64,000 nt of DNA from JAVWIF01 sp036639635 (GCA_036639635.1 JAVWIF010000001.1:43702-107701), one strand, 5' to 3'; positions 8,104-17,435 are shown, counted from the first letter of the stretch. Notes: generated by a model not told the origin, from the sequence alone. A program made the numbers and translations.

Positions 8104-8781
8104 ATGAGTAAACTATTGGTTGTTGATGATGAGGCGAATATCCGTGCAATGATACGTAAATATGGAGAATTCGAAGGACACGATGTAGAAGAAGCAGTAG
8201 ATGGTATGGATGCTGTTGAAAAGTGTCAAAGAAATGAATATGATTTAATAATTATGGATATTATGATGCCTAACCTTGATGGCTTTTCTGCTGTAAAAGA
8301 GATAAATAAAGATAAAGCAATACCAATTATTATGTTATCAGCAAGAGGAGAGGAATATGATCGAATTCATGGATTTGAAATAGGAATTGACGATTATGTG
8401 GTAAAGCCATTCTCACCAAAAGAATTAATGATGCGTGTAGCTGCTATTTTAAAACGCTATAACGCAGAAGATAACAAAGGGAAAGAAACATATGAATATA
8501 AAGGATTAAAGATTGATTTTAGTGCACGTAAAGTATTCATTAAAGACGAAGAAATTGAGATGTCACCCAAAGAATATGTATTACTTTTCTATTTTGTAAG
8601 AAATACAGGACTAGCTTTAACAAGAGAACAATTGATTCATGACGTATGGGGATATGATTTTTATGGTGATGATCGCACATTAGATACCCATATTAAACTA
8701 TTAAGGAAAAGCTTACGTGAGTACAATACAATGATTGTAACATTACGTGGTGTTGGCTATCGTTTTGAAGCCCAAGATTAA
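8104..8781 (+). CDS. OmpR/PhoB-family response regulator
   Basis: A 225-residue two-component response regulator. The receiver domain (about 1-118) has the acidic pocket VDDE, phospho-acceptor Asp52 in IMDIMMPNLDG, and the conserved Lys in VVKPFSP. The C-terminal winged helix (about 128-222) contains MSPKEYVLL and the VWGYDFYGDDRTLDTHI recognition region. The start at 8104 has GAGGTG upstream. An ATG at 8083 is excluded because it overlaps the -10 element TATAAT (8079-8084), so the leader is very short. It overlaps the sensor kinase gene downstream. The stimulus is not evident. Confidence 0.93.
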   Translation: MSKLLVVDDEANIRAMIRKYGEFEGHDVEEAVDGMDAVEKCQRNEYDLIIMDIMMPNLDGFSAVKEINKDKAIPIIMLSARGEEYDRIHGFEIGIDDYVVKPFSPKELMMRVAAILKRYNAEDNKGKETYEYKGLKIDFSARKVFIKDEEIEMSPKEYVLLFYFVRNTGLALTREQLIHDVWGYDFYGDDRTLDTHIKLLRKSLREYNTMIVTLRGVGYRFEAQD

Positions 8782-10294
8782 AAAAGTATTAAGTGTTAAA
8801 TGGAAAATATTTAACAGCTTACTACTCTTTGTTTGTATAATTATTATCGTGTTATGGCTGTTTCAAGTATTCTTTTTAGAAAAGTTCTATATAGCTATTA
8901 AATCAAAATCTGTAAAAAGTGCAGCAGAAGAAATTAATGAAGTAATTCATCAAAAAGATTATAAAAAGCAAATTGATAACATTGCGAAACAAGGGGAATT
9001 TTGTGTTGTTATTTATAATGATAGTGGTTCTAATTTATATAATACACAAGGAGATCCTAGATGTAGAATTAGTGCTTTAAGTTATCAGGATCACAGCGAT
9101 GTCATAGGTGAGCTAAAAGCAGAAGCTTATATGAATGGCAAGAGTGCATCACGTTTAATAGAAGAAAATTATGGTAAAATAAAAGAACCAATTAGTATCA
9201 TATTAAATGGGAATAGATACGAGGAGTTATATCCAAAAAGTTTTGAATTACAAAAGAACTATGAAAAAAGTTTTCAAAATATGATGTATATGAGTGTTGT
9301 AAAAGATAACTACAACTCCTTTTTAACAATTGCGGTAAGTGCCCAATTAACCCCAGTAAATGCAACTGTTGAAACAATTAAAACACAGTTTATTATGATA
9401 GCTGCACTACTTGTATTAATTGCAATCACACTAGCTTTCTTCCTGTCTAAAAAAATAGCAACGCCAATTATTCGCATTAATAAATCAGCTAAAAATTTAG
9501 GGAATGGCGATTACGGAACGAATTTTAATGAAAAAGGATACTTAGAAATACAGGAATTAAGTAATACATTAAATTATGCTGCTACAGAACTATCGAAAGT
9601 AGAAGGATTAAGAAGAGAATTAATCGCCAATATGAGCCATGATTTACGGACACCTTTAACAATGATTAGTGGTTATGGAGAAGTCATGCGCGATATTCCA
9701 GGAGAGAATACACCAGAAAATGTTCAGATTGTAATAGATGAAACTAAACGTTTAACAAATTTAGTAAATGATATGTTAGATTTAAGCAAATTGCAAGCAG
9801 GAGTACAAGAATTACAACTTCAAAAAATTAATTTAAGTGATGAAATAAGAACAATTATTAAACGGTATGATAAATTATTAAGTGGTCATGAAGTTGTTAT
9901 TGATTTTAATTATGTAAATGATGTATACATAGAGGGGGATATTATTAAGTTAAACCAAGTATTATATAATTTAATGAACAATGCGATTAATTATTGTGGA
10001 AGTGATAATAAAATAATTGTTTCACAGAAGGTAGAAAATCAAAAGGTGCGAATTGAAATTATCGATCATGGGCGTGGTATTGAAAAAGAATTATTGCCAT
10101 ATATCTGGGATCGTTATTACAAAGTAGATAAAACACATATACGTTCTAAAGTAGGAAGTGGTTTAGGTCTTAGCATTGTTAAAGCTATCTTAGTATTACA
10201 TAAAGCAGAATATGGAGTACAAAGTGAAGTAAACAAAGGAACGACTTTCTGGTTTCAATTGCCAATAGTTCAAGTCAAAGAAAAAACGTCATAA
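8765..10294 (+). CDS. Sensor histidine kinase (HAMP, HisKA, HATPase_c)
   Basis: A membrane sensor kinase of about 509 residues, partner of the preceding regulator. TM1 lies near residues 15-38, an extracytoplasmic region of about 170 residues follows, and TM2 near 212-234 leads into a HAMP domain. His292 sits in the H-box NMSHDLRTPLT. The N-box NLMNNAIN, G1 DHGRGI and G2 GSGLGLS complete the ATPase domain. The start is uncertain. A TTG at 8765 overlaps the regulator by 17 bases and fits coupling; GTG codons at 8747 and 8750 are alternatives. None has a good ribosome binding site. The extracytoplasmic domain is not a family I recognise. Confidence 0.88.
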   Translation: MKPKIKKVLSVKWKIFNSLLLFVCIIIIVLWLFQVFFLEKFYIAIKSKSVKSAAEEINEVIHQKDYKKQIDNIAKQGEFCVVIYNDSGSNLYNTQGDPRCRISALSYQDHSDVIGELKAEAYMNGKSASRLIEENYGKIKEPISIILNGNRYEELYPKSFELQKNYEKSFQNMMYMSVVKDNYNSFLTIAVSAQLTPVNATVETIKTQFIMIAALLVLIAITLAFFLSKKIATPIIRINKSAKNLGNGDYGTNFNEKGYLEIQELSNTLNYAATELSKVEGLRRELIANMSHDLRTPLTMISGYGEVMRDIPGENTPENVQIVIDETKRLTNLVNDMLDLSKLQAGVQELQLQKINLSDEIRTIIKRYDKLLSGHEVVIDFNYVNDVYIEGDIIKLNQVLYNLMNNAINYCGSDNKIIVSQKVENQKVRIEIIDHGRGIEKELLPYIWDRYYKVDKTHIRSKVGSGLGLSIVKAILVLHKAEYGVQSEVNKGTTFWFQLPIVQVKEKTS

Positions 10295-10308
10295 AATTGA
10301 CGTTTTTT
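10281..10308 (+). terminator. Terminator overlapping the kinase stop codon
   Basis: AAAAAACGTCA (10281-10291) pairs with TGACGTTTTTT (10298-10308) as an 11-bp stem with a 6-nt loop. The stop codon of the kinase lies in the loop. Confidence 0.9.
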
Positions 10309-10358
10309 AAATGAAAATTTTAGTTATAAAAATAATTTCAATAAATATACAACGTTTA

Positions 10359-11300
10359 TTATATATTTTGATAATGTTTTAATAATTCACAGATCCTATC
10401 TTGAAGTAGCTCTTTTAACTGTATAGGTCGTATAGACTTTATGAATTTCCCATATGAAATAAAGTAATCTGCGATAAATAATTCCTCACCTTTATTATAG
10501 TAACCTTTTATAATATATTGTCCATTAGTACATTGTAATTTCATAGATGGATAGTTTTCTTTATGAAACAAGTCAACTCCTTTAGGAGAAACGGAAACTT
10601 CAAAGTCAATAGCATTTTGAGCTCTAAATATAATGGTTGAAGGATTAAAAAGCTCATCAATTGGTTTGGCATGAAAAGCATTACTTTTTAAAATGTTAAC
10701 AATTTTATCACATCGGAGCACATGTGTTCTTTGTGTATCAAAATTAAATCCTGTTACATACCATTGTCCAAAAGATGATGAAATATTAATAAACTGAATA
10801 TGTTATAATTTTTTCTTATCTTCTTTATGGTAGGTAACGCTACAAACAGTATTTTCAAGAATGGCTTGTAGTATTTCTTTTAGAAATGGACTACTATTGT
10901 AATGCTTTGTTTCATTAAATTCAAAAACGCTTTCCATTTTATGAATCTTACTAATGAGTTCGTTTGAAAGACAAGTTTCAAACTTATCTTTCAATTTTTC
11001 TACACTTAAATGAAAAGGGGTTGATTCGTATGCGTTTAAAGTAAGCATAGCAAAATACAAAGCATACATTTCATCAACAGTAAATATAATCGGAGATAGC
11101 AATCGATTTTTTAGTATTCCATAACGCCCATTTCTTCCATACTCCGAATAAATTGGCATACCTATTTCCTCTAAAGCTTGTATATCTCTAAGTGCTGTGC
11201 TTTTAGAAATACCATATTCTTGCATAATATCTATTAAGTTGAAATACGTTCTATTATTTAGAAAAATCATCATATCATTAAGCCTTGTTGATTTTTGCAT
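10359..11300 (-). pseudogene. YafY-type HTH-WYL transcriptional regulator interrupted by one in-frame TAA
   Basis: The N-terminal part (10806-11300) has an HTH_11-type winged helix (IMQEYGISKSTALRDIQALEEIG) and the start of a WYL domain, then stops at TAA 10803-10805. In the same frame, with no shift, the WYL domain resumes: SFGQWYVTGFNFDTQRTHVLRCDKI and on to 10359. Joined, the product is about 313 residues, the normal length for this family. A single nonsense change is therefore the simplest explanation. The ATG at 11300 has GGGAGG 9 nt upstream. The gene is divergent from the S51 peptidase and probably once controlled it. Stop-codon readthrough or a sequencing error remain possible. Confidence 0.85.
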
Positions 11301-11334
11301 ATGAATATACCTCCCATTCCATAATATTGGTGTC

Positions 11335-11375
11335 ATGTTTTGATACCTTTTAGAATTATACTATATATGAAACAT
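11335..11375. promoter_or_regulatory. Putative promoter and inverted-repeat operator between WYL regulator and peptidase
   Basis: ATGTTT (11335-11340) and AAACAT (11370-11375) bracket a promoter-like TTGATA (11340-11345), a 16-bp spacer and TATATA (11362-11367) reading toward the peptidase. The placement suits autoregulation by the divergent WYL protein; this is inference. Confidence 0.4.
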
Positions 11376-11395
11376 AAATCATAGGAGGATATACG

Positions 11396-12022
11396 ATGAT
11401 GGAAAGATTATTATTAACTTCATATTTTAAAAAGGTTGCAAATTTAGTGCCAAGGTTTTTGGAAACAAACCCTGTAGGTAATAAAGTGTGTTTTATCACT
11501 ACGGCTAGTATACCTGAAAAAGTTGATTTTTTTGTCAGTGCTGGAAAGAAAGCACTAGAAAAGCTTGGCATGGAAATTATAGAATTAGAAGTTCTGAGTG
11601 CTTCTACAAAGGAAATAAATGATAAAATTATTACATCTGATATTATTTATGTAAGCGGTGGTAACACTTTTTTCCTTTTAGATGCTTTTAGAAAGACAGG
11701 TGTAGATAAATTAATTATAGAACAAATTCATAATGGAAAACCTTATATTGGCGAATCTGCAGGTTCAATGATTTTGTCAGAAAATATCGAATATGCCTCA
11801 CTAATGGATTCACCTAAAGTAGCTAATGGATTGAATGGCGACTATCAAGCATTAGCAATCACTGAATTCTCAATCGTTCCCCATTCAAATAACGTACCAT
11901 TTAAAAACATAGTAAAAAAAATTGATAAAACCTATTCAAGTAAGTATGATTTGAATCTTATCAGTAATAATCAAGCAATCATGATAATAGGAAAAGATAT
12001 TACACTTTTAAAAGTTGAGTAG
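11396..12022 (+). CDS. Peptidase S51 (dipeptidase E-like) family protein
   Basis: A 208-residue class I glutamine-amidotransferase-like fold protein of peptidase family S51. The family includes aspartyl dipeptidase PepE and cyanophycinase. The nucleophile elbow GESAGS places the catalytic serine at residue 121. The preceding strand-loop YVSGGNTFFLLDAFR is the usual signature, and a His occurs in VPHSNN. Ribosome binding site GGAGG lies 7 nt before the first of two ATGs. The divergent WYL regulator is broken, so expression control may be altered. Many WYL-linked S51 proteins in Bacillota have unknown substrates, so the exact peptidase activity is not assured. Confidence 0.85.
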   Translation: MMERLLLTSYFKKVANLVPRFLETNPVGNKVCFITTASIPEKVDFFVSAGKKALEKLGMEIIELEVLSASTKEINDKIITSDIIYVSGGNTFFLLDAFRKTGVDKLIIEQIHNGKPYIGESAGSMILSENIEYASLMDSPKVANGLNGDYQALAITEFSIVPHSNNVPFKNIVKKIDKTYSSKYDLNLISNNQAIMIIGKDITLLKVE

Positions 12023-12074
12023 CGTATTGCTAACTTGTATCTTTTCGCAAAAAAAAGAGCAAACATTCACAAAG

Positions 12075-12201
12075 TAATAGCTATTTGTACATGTTTGGTC
12101 AATATGATCATACAACTATTACAATGGAGTTGACTCCATTCACTTCATTAGATATATAAAACTATGTGTACGATTTACATTTCTGTAATCATATCGTACA
12201 C
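12075..12201. repeat. Cluster of inverted repeats between convergent genes
   Basis: Three inverted repeats follow each other. TAATAG...CTATTA brackets 12075-12121. AATGGAGT/ACTCCATT has only a 2-nt spacer (12123-12140). GTGTACGAT/ATCGTACAC (12166-12201) encloses TTACA/TGTAA. The first and third could act as terminators for the flanking convergent genes, but no long T-run follows. Otherwise unexplained. Confidence 0.5.
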
Positions 12202-12219
12202 GCAAAAATAATTTACTTT

Positions 12220-12540
12220 TTAAAAAATAAATAACTTTAAAACAAAGTAAAATATAACTAGCCAAAATATAATAATAGGTAATGCATAAAACCATTTTTT
12301 AGGCTTTCCATTCAACCAAAGGGAGTCTGACTTATCAAGACATTCTATATAGACACTATGTGGTATGAGTTTTAGGGTAATAGAAATAAAGATAGGTAAT
12401 AAAATGAGATCATCTAAATACCCTAATACAGGAATAAAATCGGGTATTAAATCAATGGGAGAAAGGGCATAAGCGATAGTAATACCTGCAAGTATTTTTG
12501 CTAGTAGGGGAGTATTCTTGTGTTTTAATGCTAGAAAGAT
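12220..12540 (-). CDS. DUF1232 (YkvA-like) membrane protein, 5' end lost in gap
   Basis: The C-terminal 106 residues of a DUF1232 protein. The hallmark SPIDLIPDFIPVLGYLDD follows a short amphipathic region, and a second hydrophobic segment ends the protein (WFYALPIIIFWLVIFYFVLKLF). DUF1232 proteins are small membrane proteins of unknown function. The start lies in the 100-N gap. The frame appears continuous with the patatin gene only because the gap length is a multiple that keeps the frame open; the two are separate families. A complete gene would need only about 20-30 more residues. Confidence 0.85.
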   Translation of the reverse strand: MFLALKHKNTPLLAKILAGITIAYALSPIDLIPDFIPVLGYLDDLILLPIFISITLKLIPHSVYIECLDKSDSLWLNGKPKKWFYALPIIIFWLVIFYFVLKLFIF

Positions 12541-12640
12541 NNNNNNNNNNNNNNNNNNNNNNNNNNNNNNNNNNNNNNNNNNNNNNNNNNNNNNNNNNNN
12601 NNNNNNNNNNNNNNNNNNNNNNNNNNNNNNNNNNNNNNNN
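12541..12640. other. Assembly gap (100 N)
   Basis: A run of exactly 100 N, the conventional placeholder for an unknown gap. The true length and content are unknown. It should hold the end of the patatin gene and the start of the DUF1232 gene, and possibly more. Confidence 0.98.
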
Positions 12641-13482
12641 GCAATGAATTCCAATAATGCTTCATATTGGTCTTTTGCATCTTGATAGCCTTGATCATAC
12701 AAAGCCTTTAAGTTATGAACATTCTTTTCTAAGCGTGAAATAGTAACAGGACTACTTGGTCTTATAATAAAGACACTACCTTCTTTTTCCATTAGTGAAA
12801 GTTCATCTAACGTACGATTATATTCGATATGACGATTCTCCATTGCTTTTATGAACTTTGGATATTTTTTATAAGTCTTTTTTATAAAAGGTAATAAGCT
12901 GTTTTTTCCTTTGCGATATTCCTTACATTGTGTTAAAACAACAATATTTTTATTGTATCCAATTTCTTGAAAATGTTTTACAGGAATAGAGTCAGTTCCA
13001 CCGCCATCCAATAACTTTTTACCATCAATTTCAACAATCTTTGATAATAAAGGAAGTGATGCAGATGCACGGACATAGGCGACATCTATTTTCATATTGA
13101 TACATTGCAGATATTCTGCTTTACCAGTATCTAAATTACTACATACTGTGTATAGTTTTGTTTTTCCTTTGTTAAAGGTATCGTAATCAAAAGGATTTAA
13201 TTTATTTGGTATTTCATCGTAAATAAATGATGAGCCAAACAAATCTCCAGTCGTTATGAGTGAGTATGCGCTCATGTATCGCTTATCCTTAACATAATCT
13301 GTACTTATTTTATAAGCACGCCCTATTTGCTTAGCAACGTAGTTAGAAGCATGGCAGGCACCAGCACTTACACCAATCACTCCATCTGTATACAAATCAT
13401 GTTCCATAAAGAAATCTAAGACACCAGCAGTATACAGACCACGCATGCCTCCGCCTTCTAAAACCAATCCTAATTTTCCCAT
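12641..13482 (-). CDS. Patatin-like phospholipase, 3' end lost in gap
   Basis: About 280 residues of a bacterial patatin-family acyl hydrolase (YjjU/RssA-like). The oxyanion motif GGGMRGLYTAGVL is near residues 10-22, the nucleophile elbow GVSAG is near 37-41, and the catalytic Asp is in DGGGTDSIP. The Ser-Asp dyad is intact. GAAGGAG precedes the ATG. Family length is about 280-290, so only a few C-terminal residues should be missing in the gap. It probably acts on membrane or exogenous lipids; the substrate is not predictable. Confidence 0.9.
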
Positions 13483-13604
13483 TTTATTCTACTCCTTCGT
13501 AATGGTTTTATTATAGCACAAAAAAGAAGAGCAGGAATGCAACAAAACATAATTATTACTTTCAAAATCTTAACAATATAAATATATAAAAGCACAAGTA
13601 TTGT

Positions 13605-13633
13605 TTGTAAATAAGAGACTTAAGTGCTAGAAT
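13605..13633 (+). promoter_or_regulatory. Promoter of darA
   Basis: TTGTAA (13605-13610), a 17-bp spacer and TAGAAT (13628-13633), about 35 bases before the start codon. Confidence 0.65.
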
Positions 13634-13667
13634 AAACATATAAACAATAAGAAGGAGAACTATAATT

Positions 13668-13991
13668 ATGAAACTTGTATTAGCAATCATGTCAAACGAC
13701 GATAGCCCTGCAGTATCTAGTGCATTGACAAAAGAAAATTATCAAGTTACAAGACTTGCGACAACTGGGGGATTCTTACGTGCAGGAAATACTACATTAA
13801 TTGTAGGTACCGATGATGATAAAATTGAAAGAGCAATTGAAGTTATTGGAGAATATAGCAGAAGACGTACAGAGGTAGTACCAAGCACTGCTTCTTATGA
13901 TATTGGAAGATATGCATCTTTTCCAGTAGAAGTACAAGTAGGTGGTGCAACGATTTTTGTAATTGATGTAGAAAAATTTATTAAGTTATAA
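13668..13991 (+). CDS. darA: DarA/PstA c-di-AMP-binding PII-like protein
   Basis: A 107-residue PII-like trimeric signal protein (YaaQ/PstA/DarA family) that binds cyclic di-AMP. It is full length, and the family signatures are visible: the N-terminal strand KLVLAIMSNDD, ATTGGFLRAGNTTL in the ligand-binding T-loop base, and a C-terminal GGATIFVIDVEKF strand. The preferred site AGAAGGAG precedes the ATG. It is a monocistronic unit with its own promoter and terminator. In Bacillus the homologue lies in the tmk-holB cluster; here it is separated from that cluster by about 6 kb. Its downstream target is unknown in most species. Confidence 0.95.
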   Translation: MKLVLAIMSNDDSPAVSSALTKENYQVTRLATTGGFLRAGNTTLIVGTDDDKIERAIEVIGEYSRRRTEVVPSTASYDIGRYASFPVEVQVGGATIFVIDVEKFIKL

Positions 13992-13995
13992 TATG

Positions 13996-14037
13996 AAAAA
14001 AGATCTAAACGAATATTCTCGTTTTAGATCTTTTTTT
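13996..14037. terminator. Bidirectional terminator between darA and the GGDEF gene
   Basis: AAAAAGATCTAAA-CGA pairs with TCG-TTTTAGATCTTTTT, giving a long stem with T-runs on both strands. It serves convergent darA and the diguanylate cyclase gene, whose stop codon lies inside it. Confidence 0.85.
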
Positions 14038-16255
14038 CTGTTTTGCTTTGATAAACACAATAATGATTCTTACCTTGTTTCTTGGCTTCATATAAAGCTG
14101 TATCCGCGTGATTAAATAAGTCTTCATACGAAATACCATCCTCTGGATAATAGGCAATACCGATACTACAAGTTACTCGATAAGTAGGGCTACTCGCTAT
14201 ATAAATCATTTCAAAAGAAGAATATAAACGTTTCATTTTGTGCTCAAAGAAGGTAGAAGAAGTGTTACCAACATCTTTCATAAAGACAATGAATTCATCT
14301 CCTCCAATACGACCCACAAAGTCATCGGTTCTAAAACAAGTTCTAATGCTTTCAGCAATCTCACATAGCACTTTATCACCTGCAGCATGACCTAGGGTAT
14401 CATTAACATCTTTAAAATCATCAACGTCAAGAACTAATAATATGTGCTTTTTATCAGGATGTGATAATAATGCATTTTCTATTAAAGACTCTACAGTTAC
14501 TTTATTTAATACCCTCGTCATACCATCAATTTTAGCTTTTTCTTCTAATTGAATTGTTTTTGTTTTTAAATCATTAATATCTTCGATAGAACCAAAAACA
14601 CTCATTAAATAACCAGAGGCATCACTAAATGAACGTGCGGTTATTTTAACCCATAAATAATTTCCATCTTTATCTTTTAGCTGACATTCGCACTGCCCTT
14701 GAGTTTTTCCATGTATGAAAGATTCTAATAAAGGAATATAAGAATGCTCCTCATCAGCGATATACTCTTCTGTAGTAGCTAAAAAGTCGTTATAGACGGT
14801 TTTAGTTCCAAATTTATTCATCCATAAATCAGATAAAATCAAAACATCTTTTTGAATATCCCATTCAAATACAATAAACTCAGTTTGTTCAATAATCATT
14901 TGATAACGATTTTGACTTACTTTTAATTTATCTTCTATTTTTTTGGTCTCTGTAATATCCACTAGTGTGATGTAGTACCATTTTATATTATGCTCGTCTT
15001 TTACAATTTTACGACGTTCAAATATCCATTGAATGTCTCCATTCTTATTAATAATACGATACGTATAAGAATGAATGTCATTGTTTTCTCTATTATTATC
15101 GATTTGTTTAAGTAAATTTTCGATATCATCTTTATGTACAATCTTAAAATAATTGTATTCTAATAAGGTTCTGAATTCTTTTTCACTATACCCACAAAGT
15201 GCTTTAAATCCCTTGTTAATAAACATTGTATTCTTTGGATTATCAACTTCATAACGTGCCATACAACCTGGTGTATTTCCAATAATAGCATCTAACTCTT
15301 TATTTATATAAGAAAAATGTTTTGTATTTTTACGCTCATTTATAAAATTATAGGCTAAAATAAGAATGAAACAGAAACCTAATTTTAAAGATAAATATAA
15401 CGTTGCTTTATAGTTTTCATAAATTTGATTGTTAATTAATTGATAAGGTAGGATTGTTATCGCAAACCAATTGGTTCCTTTGATAGGTGAATAAAAACTA
15501 TAGCGTGTTTTGTTGTTTAAGCGATAACGTAATATGCCTGTATTGCCATTTTGAAAGTTATGCTTGATTTGTGATAAACTAGCATCATCCAATAATTTAG
15601 CAGATGTTAAAAAATCAAAATAATTAGCCATATTCATATTTGAAGTTCTTGTCAATGCGGATCCATCGTATTGCACAATCATAGTTTCAACACCATCGCT
15701 TGGCGCTAAATCTAGGAGCTTTTCAATTGAAGCTAGGCTATAAGTGCAATAAATAACGCCTTTTACTTTTTCTTCTTTAATTATTGGTACAGAAATAATC
15801 ACAACTTTTTTGTTGTCAACATGAGAATGCGTGAGATCAGATATATAAGAATTACCCTTCATTCCTTCTATGAAAAAATCACTGTTTGACGAATCGTGAG
15901 TAGTGTGCTTACTAGTATAACTAATGCCTTCAGATGTTGTAACGCACAAAGAATCAAAAGAATCTTTAGGTGAACGATTTTCTAAAAATTCTAAGAAAGC
16001 CGAGTCAAACAGGCTATCATAATGCGATGCAATAGCAGCATAGGAATATAGCACTTGCTGAATATCTTGTAGCTTTGATTGAATTGCTGTATTGATATTT
16101 AAATTATTCCGTTTTACAGCACTTTTCATTTCTAACTCACTACTATTTCTGTTTTTTGCATCATAGTCAAAAAAACTAAAACCTACAAAGACTGCAAGTA
16201 AAAGAATGAAGATCGTTTTGATCATCATTTTATTTTTATCGTTAGTTTTGTTCAA
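14024..16255 (-). CDS. Membrane diguanylate cyclase with Cache-like sensor and two PAS domains
   Basis: A 743-residue predicted c-di-GMP synthase. TM1 is at about 12-30, an extracytoplasmic Cache-like sensor of about 250 residues follows, TM2 at about 288-306, then two PAS/PAC modules (about 320-450 and 455-570) and a GGDEF domain. The active motif GGDEF is at 651-655. The product-inhibition I-site RTDD precedes it by five residues, so the enzyme should be active and feedback-controlled. There is no EAL domain. The start is probably TTG at 16255 with AGAAGGTG upstream; an ATG at codon 10 is an alternative. It converges on the c-di-AMP receptor gene. Confidence 0.92.
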   Translation of the reverse strand: MNKTNDKNKMMIKTIFILLLAVFVGFSFFDYDAKNRNSSELEMKSAVKRNNLNINTAIQSKLQDIQQVLYSYAAIASHYDSLFDSAFLEFLENRSPKDSFDSLCVTTSEGISYTSKHTTHDSSNSDFFIEGMKGNSYISDLTHSHVDNKKVVIISVPIIKEEKVKGVIYCTYSLASIEKLLDLAPSDGVETMIVQYDGSALTRTSNMNMANYFDFLTSAKLLDDASLSQIKHNFQNGNTGILRYRLNNKTRYSFYSPIKGTNWFAITILPYQLINNQIYENYKATLYLSLKLGFCFILILAYNFINERKNTKHFSYINKELDAIIGNTPGCMARYEVDNPKNTMFINKGFKALCGYSEKEFRTLLEYNYFKIVHKDDIENLLKQIDNNRENNDIHSYTYRIINKNGDIQWIFERRKIVKDEHNIKWYYITLVDITETKKIEDKLKVSQNRYQMIIEQTEFIVFEWDIQKDVLILSDLWMNKFGTKTVYNDFLATTEEYIADEEHSYIPLLESFIHGKTQGQCECQLKDKDGNYLWVKITARSFSDASGYLMSVFGSIEDINDLKTKTIQLEEKAKIDGMTRVLNKVTVESLIENALLSHPDKKHILLVLDVDDFKDVNDTLGHAAGDKVLCEIAESIRTCFRTDDFVGRIGGDEFIVFMKDVGNTSSTFFEHKMKRLYSSFEMIYIASSPTYRVTCSIGIAYYPEDGISYEDLFNHADTALYEAKKQGKNHYCVYQSKTEKKI

Positions 16256-16337
16256 GTTATCACCTTCTAACTAGGATGTAATGTATGTTTAGTATAACAC
16301 AAAAATTATATTTGTTATAAATATGGTTAAAATTGAG

Positions 16338-17435
16338 CTATAAAGCACTTCTTCCATTGATGATCACTTCTTTTAAATTTGCGTTATGGTCTAAAATAAC
16401 GAGATTAATTTTTTTACCAAGACCTATTTCATAAGCATAATTATTAAGTATTTTGGCAGCATTTGTGCTACACATGTGCATGCATTCTAATAAATCATAT
16501 TGGGCTTCACAATATAGATATTGAAACATATTTAACAAATCGCAGCAACTTCCTACAAGCGTTTTATCTTGATAAAGTGCTCCATTTTTTTTGGTTAAAG
16601 GATCAATTGTTTTATTATTGCATCCAGAGTAAATAGAACTATTACTAACAGCAATGACTCGCTCTATGCCAAGTAAAGAAATTACCCAACGAAGCATTTC
16701 TTTTTGCATATGTACACGGTCCATAATAATTTCACATTTACAATTAGAAGAAAAGATAGCATCCATCATAGATTCTTTATGATGGTCAATAGAAGGCATC
16801 TTGTTTCCTAAATGTGTTATTTGAGAAGCTCCTAATTCAAATGCTTGCAGTGTTTGTTGAAAAGAAGCAAAGGTATGTCCAAGAGAAACTTCAATGCCAT
16901 ATAAATGCAATAGTTGAATTGCTTCTTCAGCGTGTTCTAATTCAGGAGCTAAGGTCATGATTTTAATATCATTATGAAATTCACTTAAAAATTCTTCAAG
17001 TTCTAAAATATTAATCTCTTGTACGTTGTGTACATTCATGGCACCACACTGTTCTTTGTTTAAATAAGGACCTTCTAAATGAACGCCTTCATAGTTTGCT
17101 CCATGGTAGTTTCCTAGAAAGACTTTGCGATAGACTTTTATTATTTTTGCATATTCTTTTAAAGGTCGAGCGTGAAGTGTGGGACAAAAAGAAGTGACTC
17201 CACAACGAGCATAAGCCAATGCTAAAGCTTTTAAATTATTTGAATCTATATTATCACAAGCATGAGCAGCGAAGCCATGCGTATGTAAATCTACAAAACC
17301 AGGAATGGCTATATCACTATTATAATGAGGAGTTTTGTAGTCAATTCGTTCAATGAATCCATCTTCTAGATACAAATCACCAAACACTAAAGTGCCATCT
17401 TGAATAAATTTAACATTTTCAACAACTTTTTTCAT
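16338..17435 (-). CDS. NagA-like amidohydrolase with altered catalytic motif
   Basis: A 365-residue amidohydrolase most similar to N-acetylglucosamine-6-phosphate deacetylase. Retained metal-site motifs are DLHTHG (early), GVHLEGPYL with the metal Glu, LGHTFAS, and THLGNKMPSIDHH. The motif that normally carries the catalytic Asp (VTDA type) reads VSNSS, with Asn at residue 265, and the usual ADGIH reads MDRVH. So it may be an inactive or divergent paralogue. The start at 17435 has GGAAGGA 7 nt upstream; an upstream in-frame ATG adds 15 residues without family similarity. No nagB or sugar PTS gene is adjacent. Confidence 0.75.
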   Translation of the reverse strand: MKKVVENVKFIQDGTLVFGDLYLEDGFIERIDYKTPHYNSDIAIPGFVDLHTHGFAAHACDNIDSNNLKALALAYARCGVTSFCPTLHARPLKEYAKIIKVYRKVFLGNYHGANYEGVHLEGPYLNKEQCGAMNVHNVQEINILELEEFLSEFHNDIKIMTLAPELEHAEEAIQLLHLYGIEVSLGHTFASFQQTLQAFELGASQITHLGNKMPSIDHHKESMMDAIFSSNCKCEIIMDRVHMQKEMLRWVISLLGIERVIAVSNSSIYSGCNNKTIDPLTKKNGALYQDKTLVGSCCDLLNMFQYLYCEAQYDLLECMHMCSTNAAKILNNYAYEIGLGKKINLVILDHNANLKEVIINGRSAL

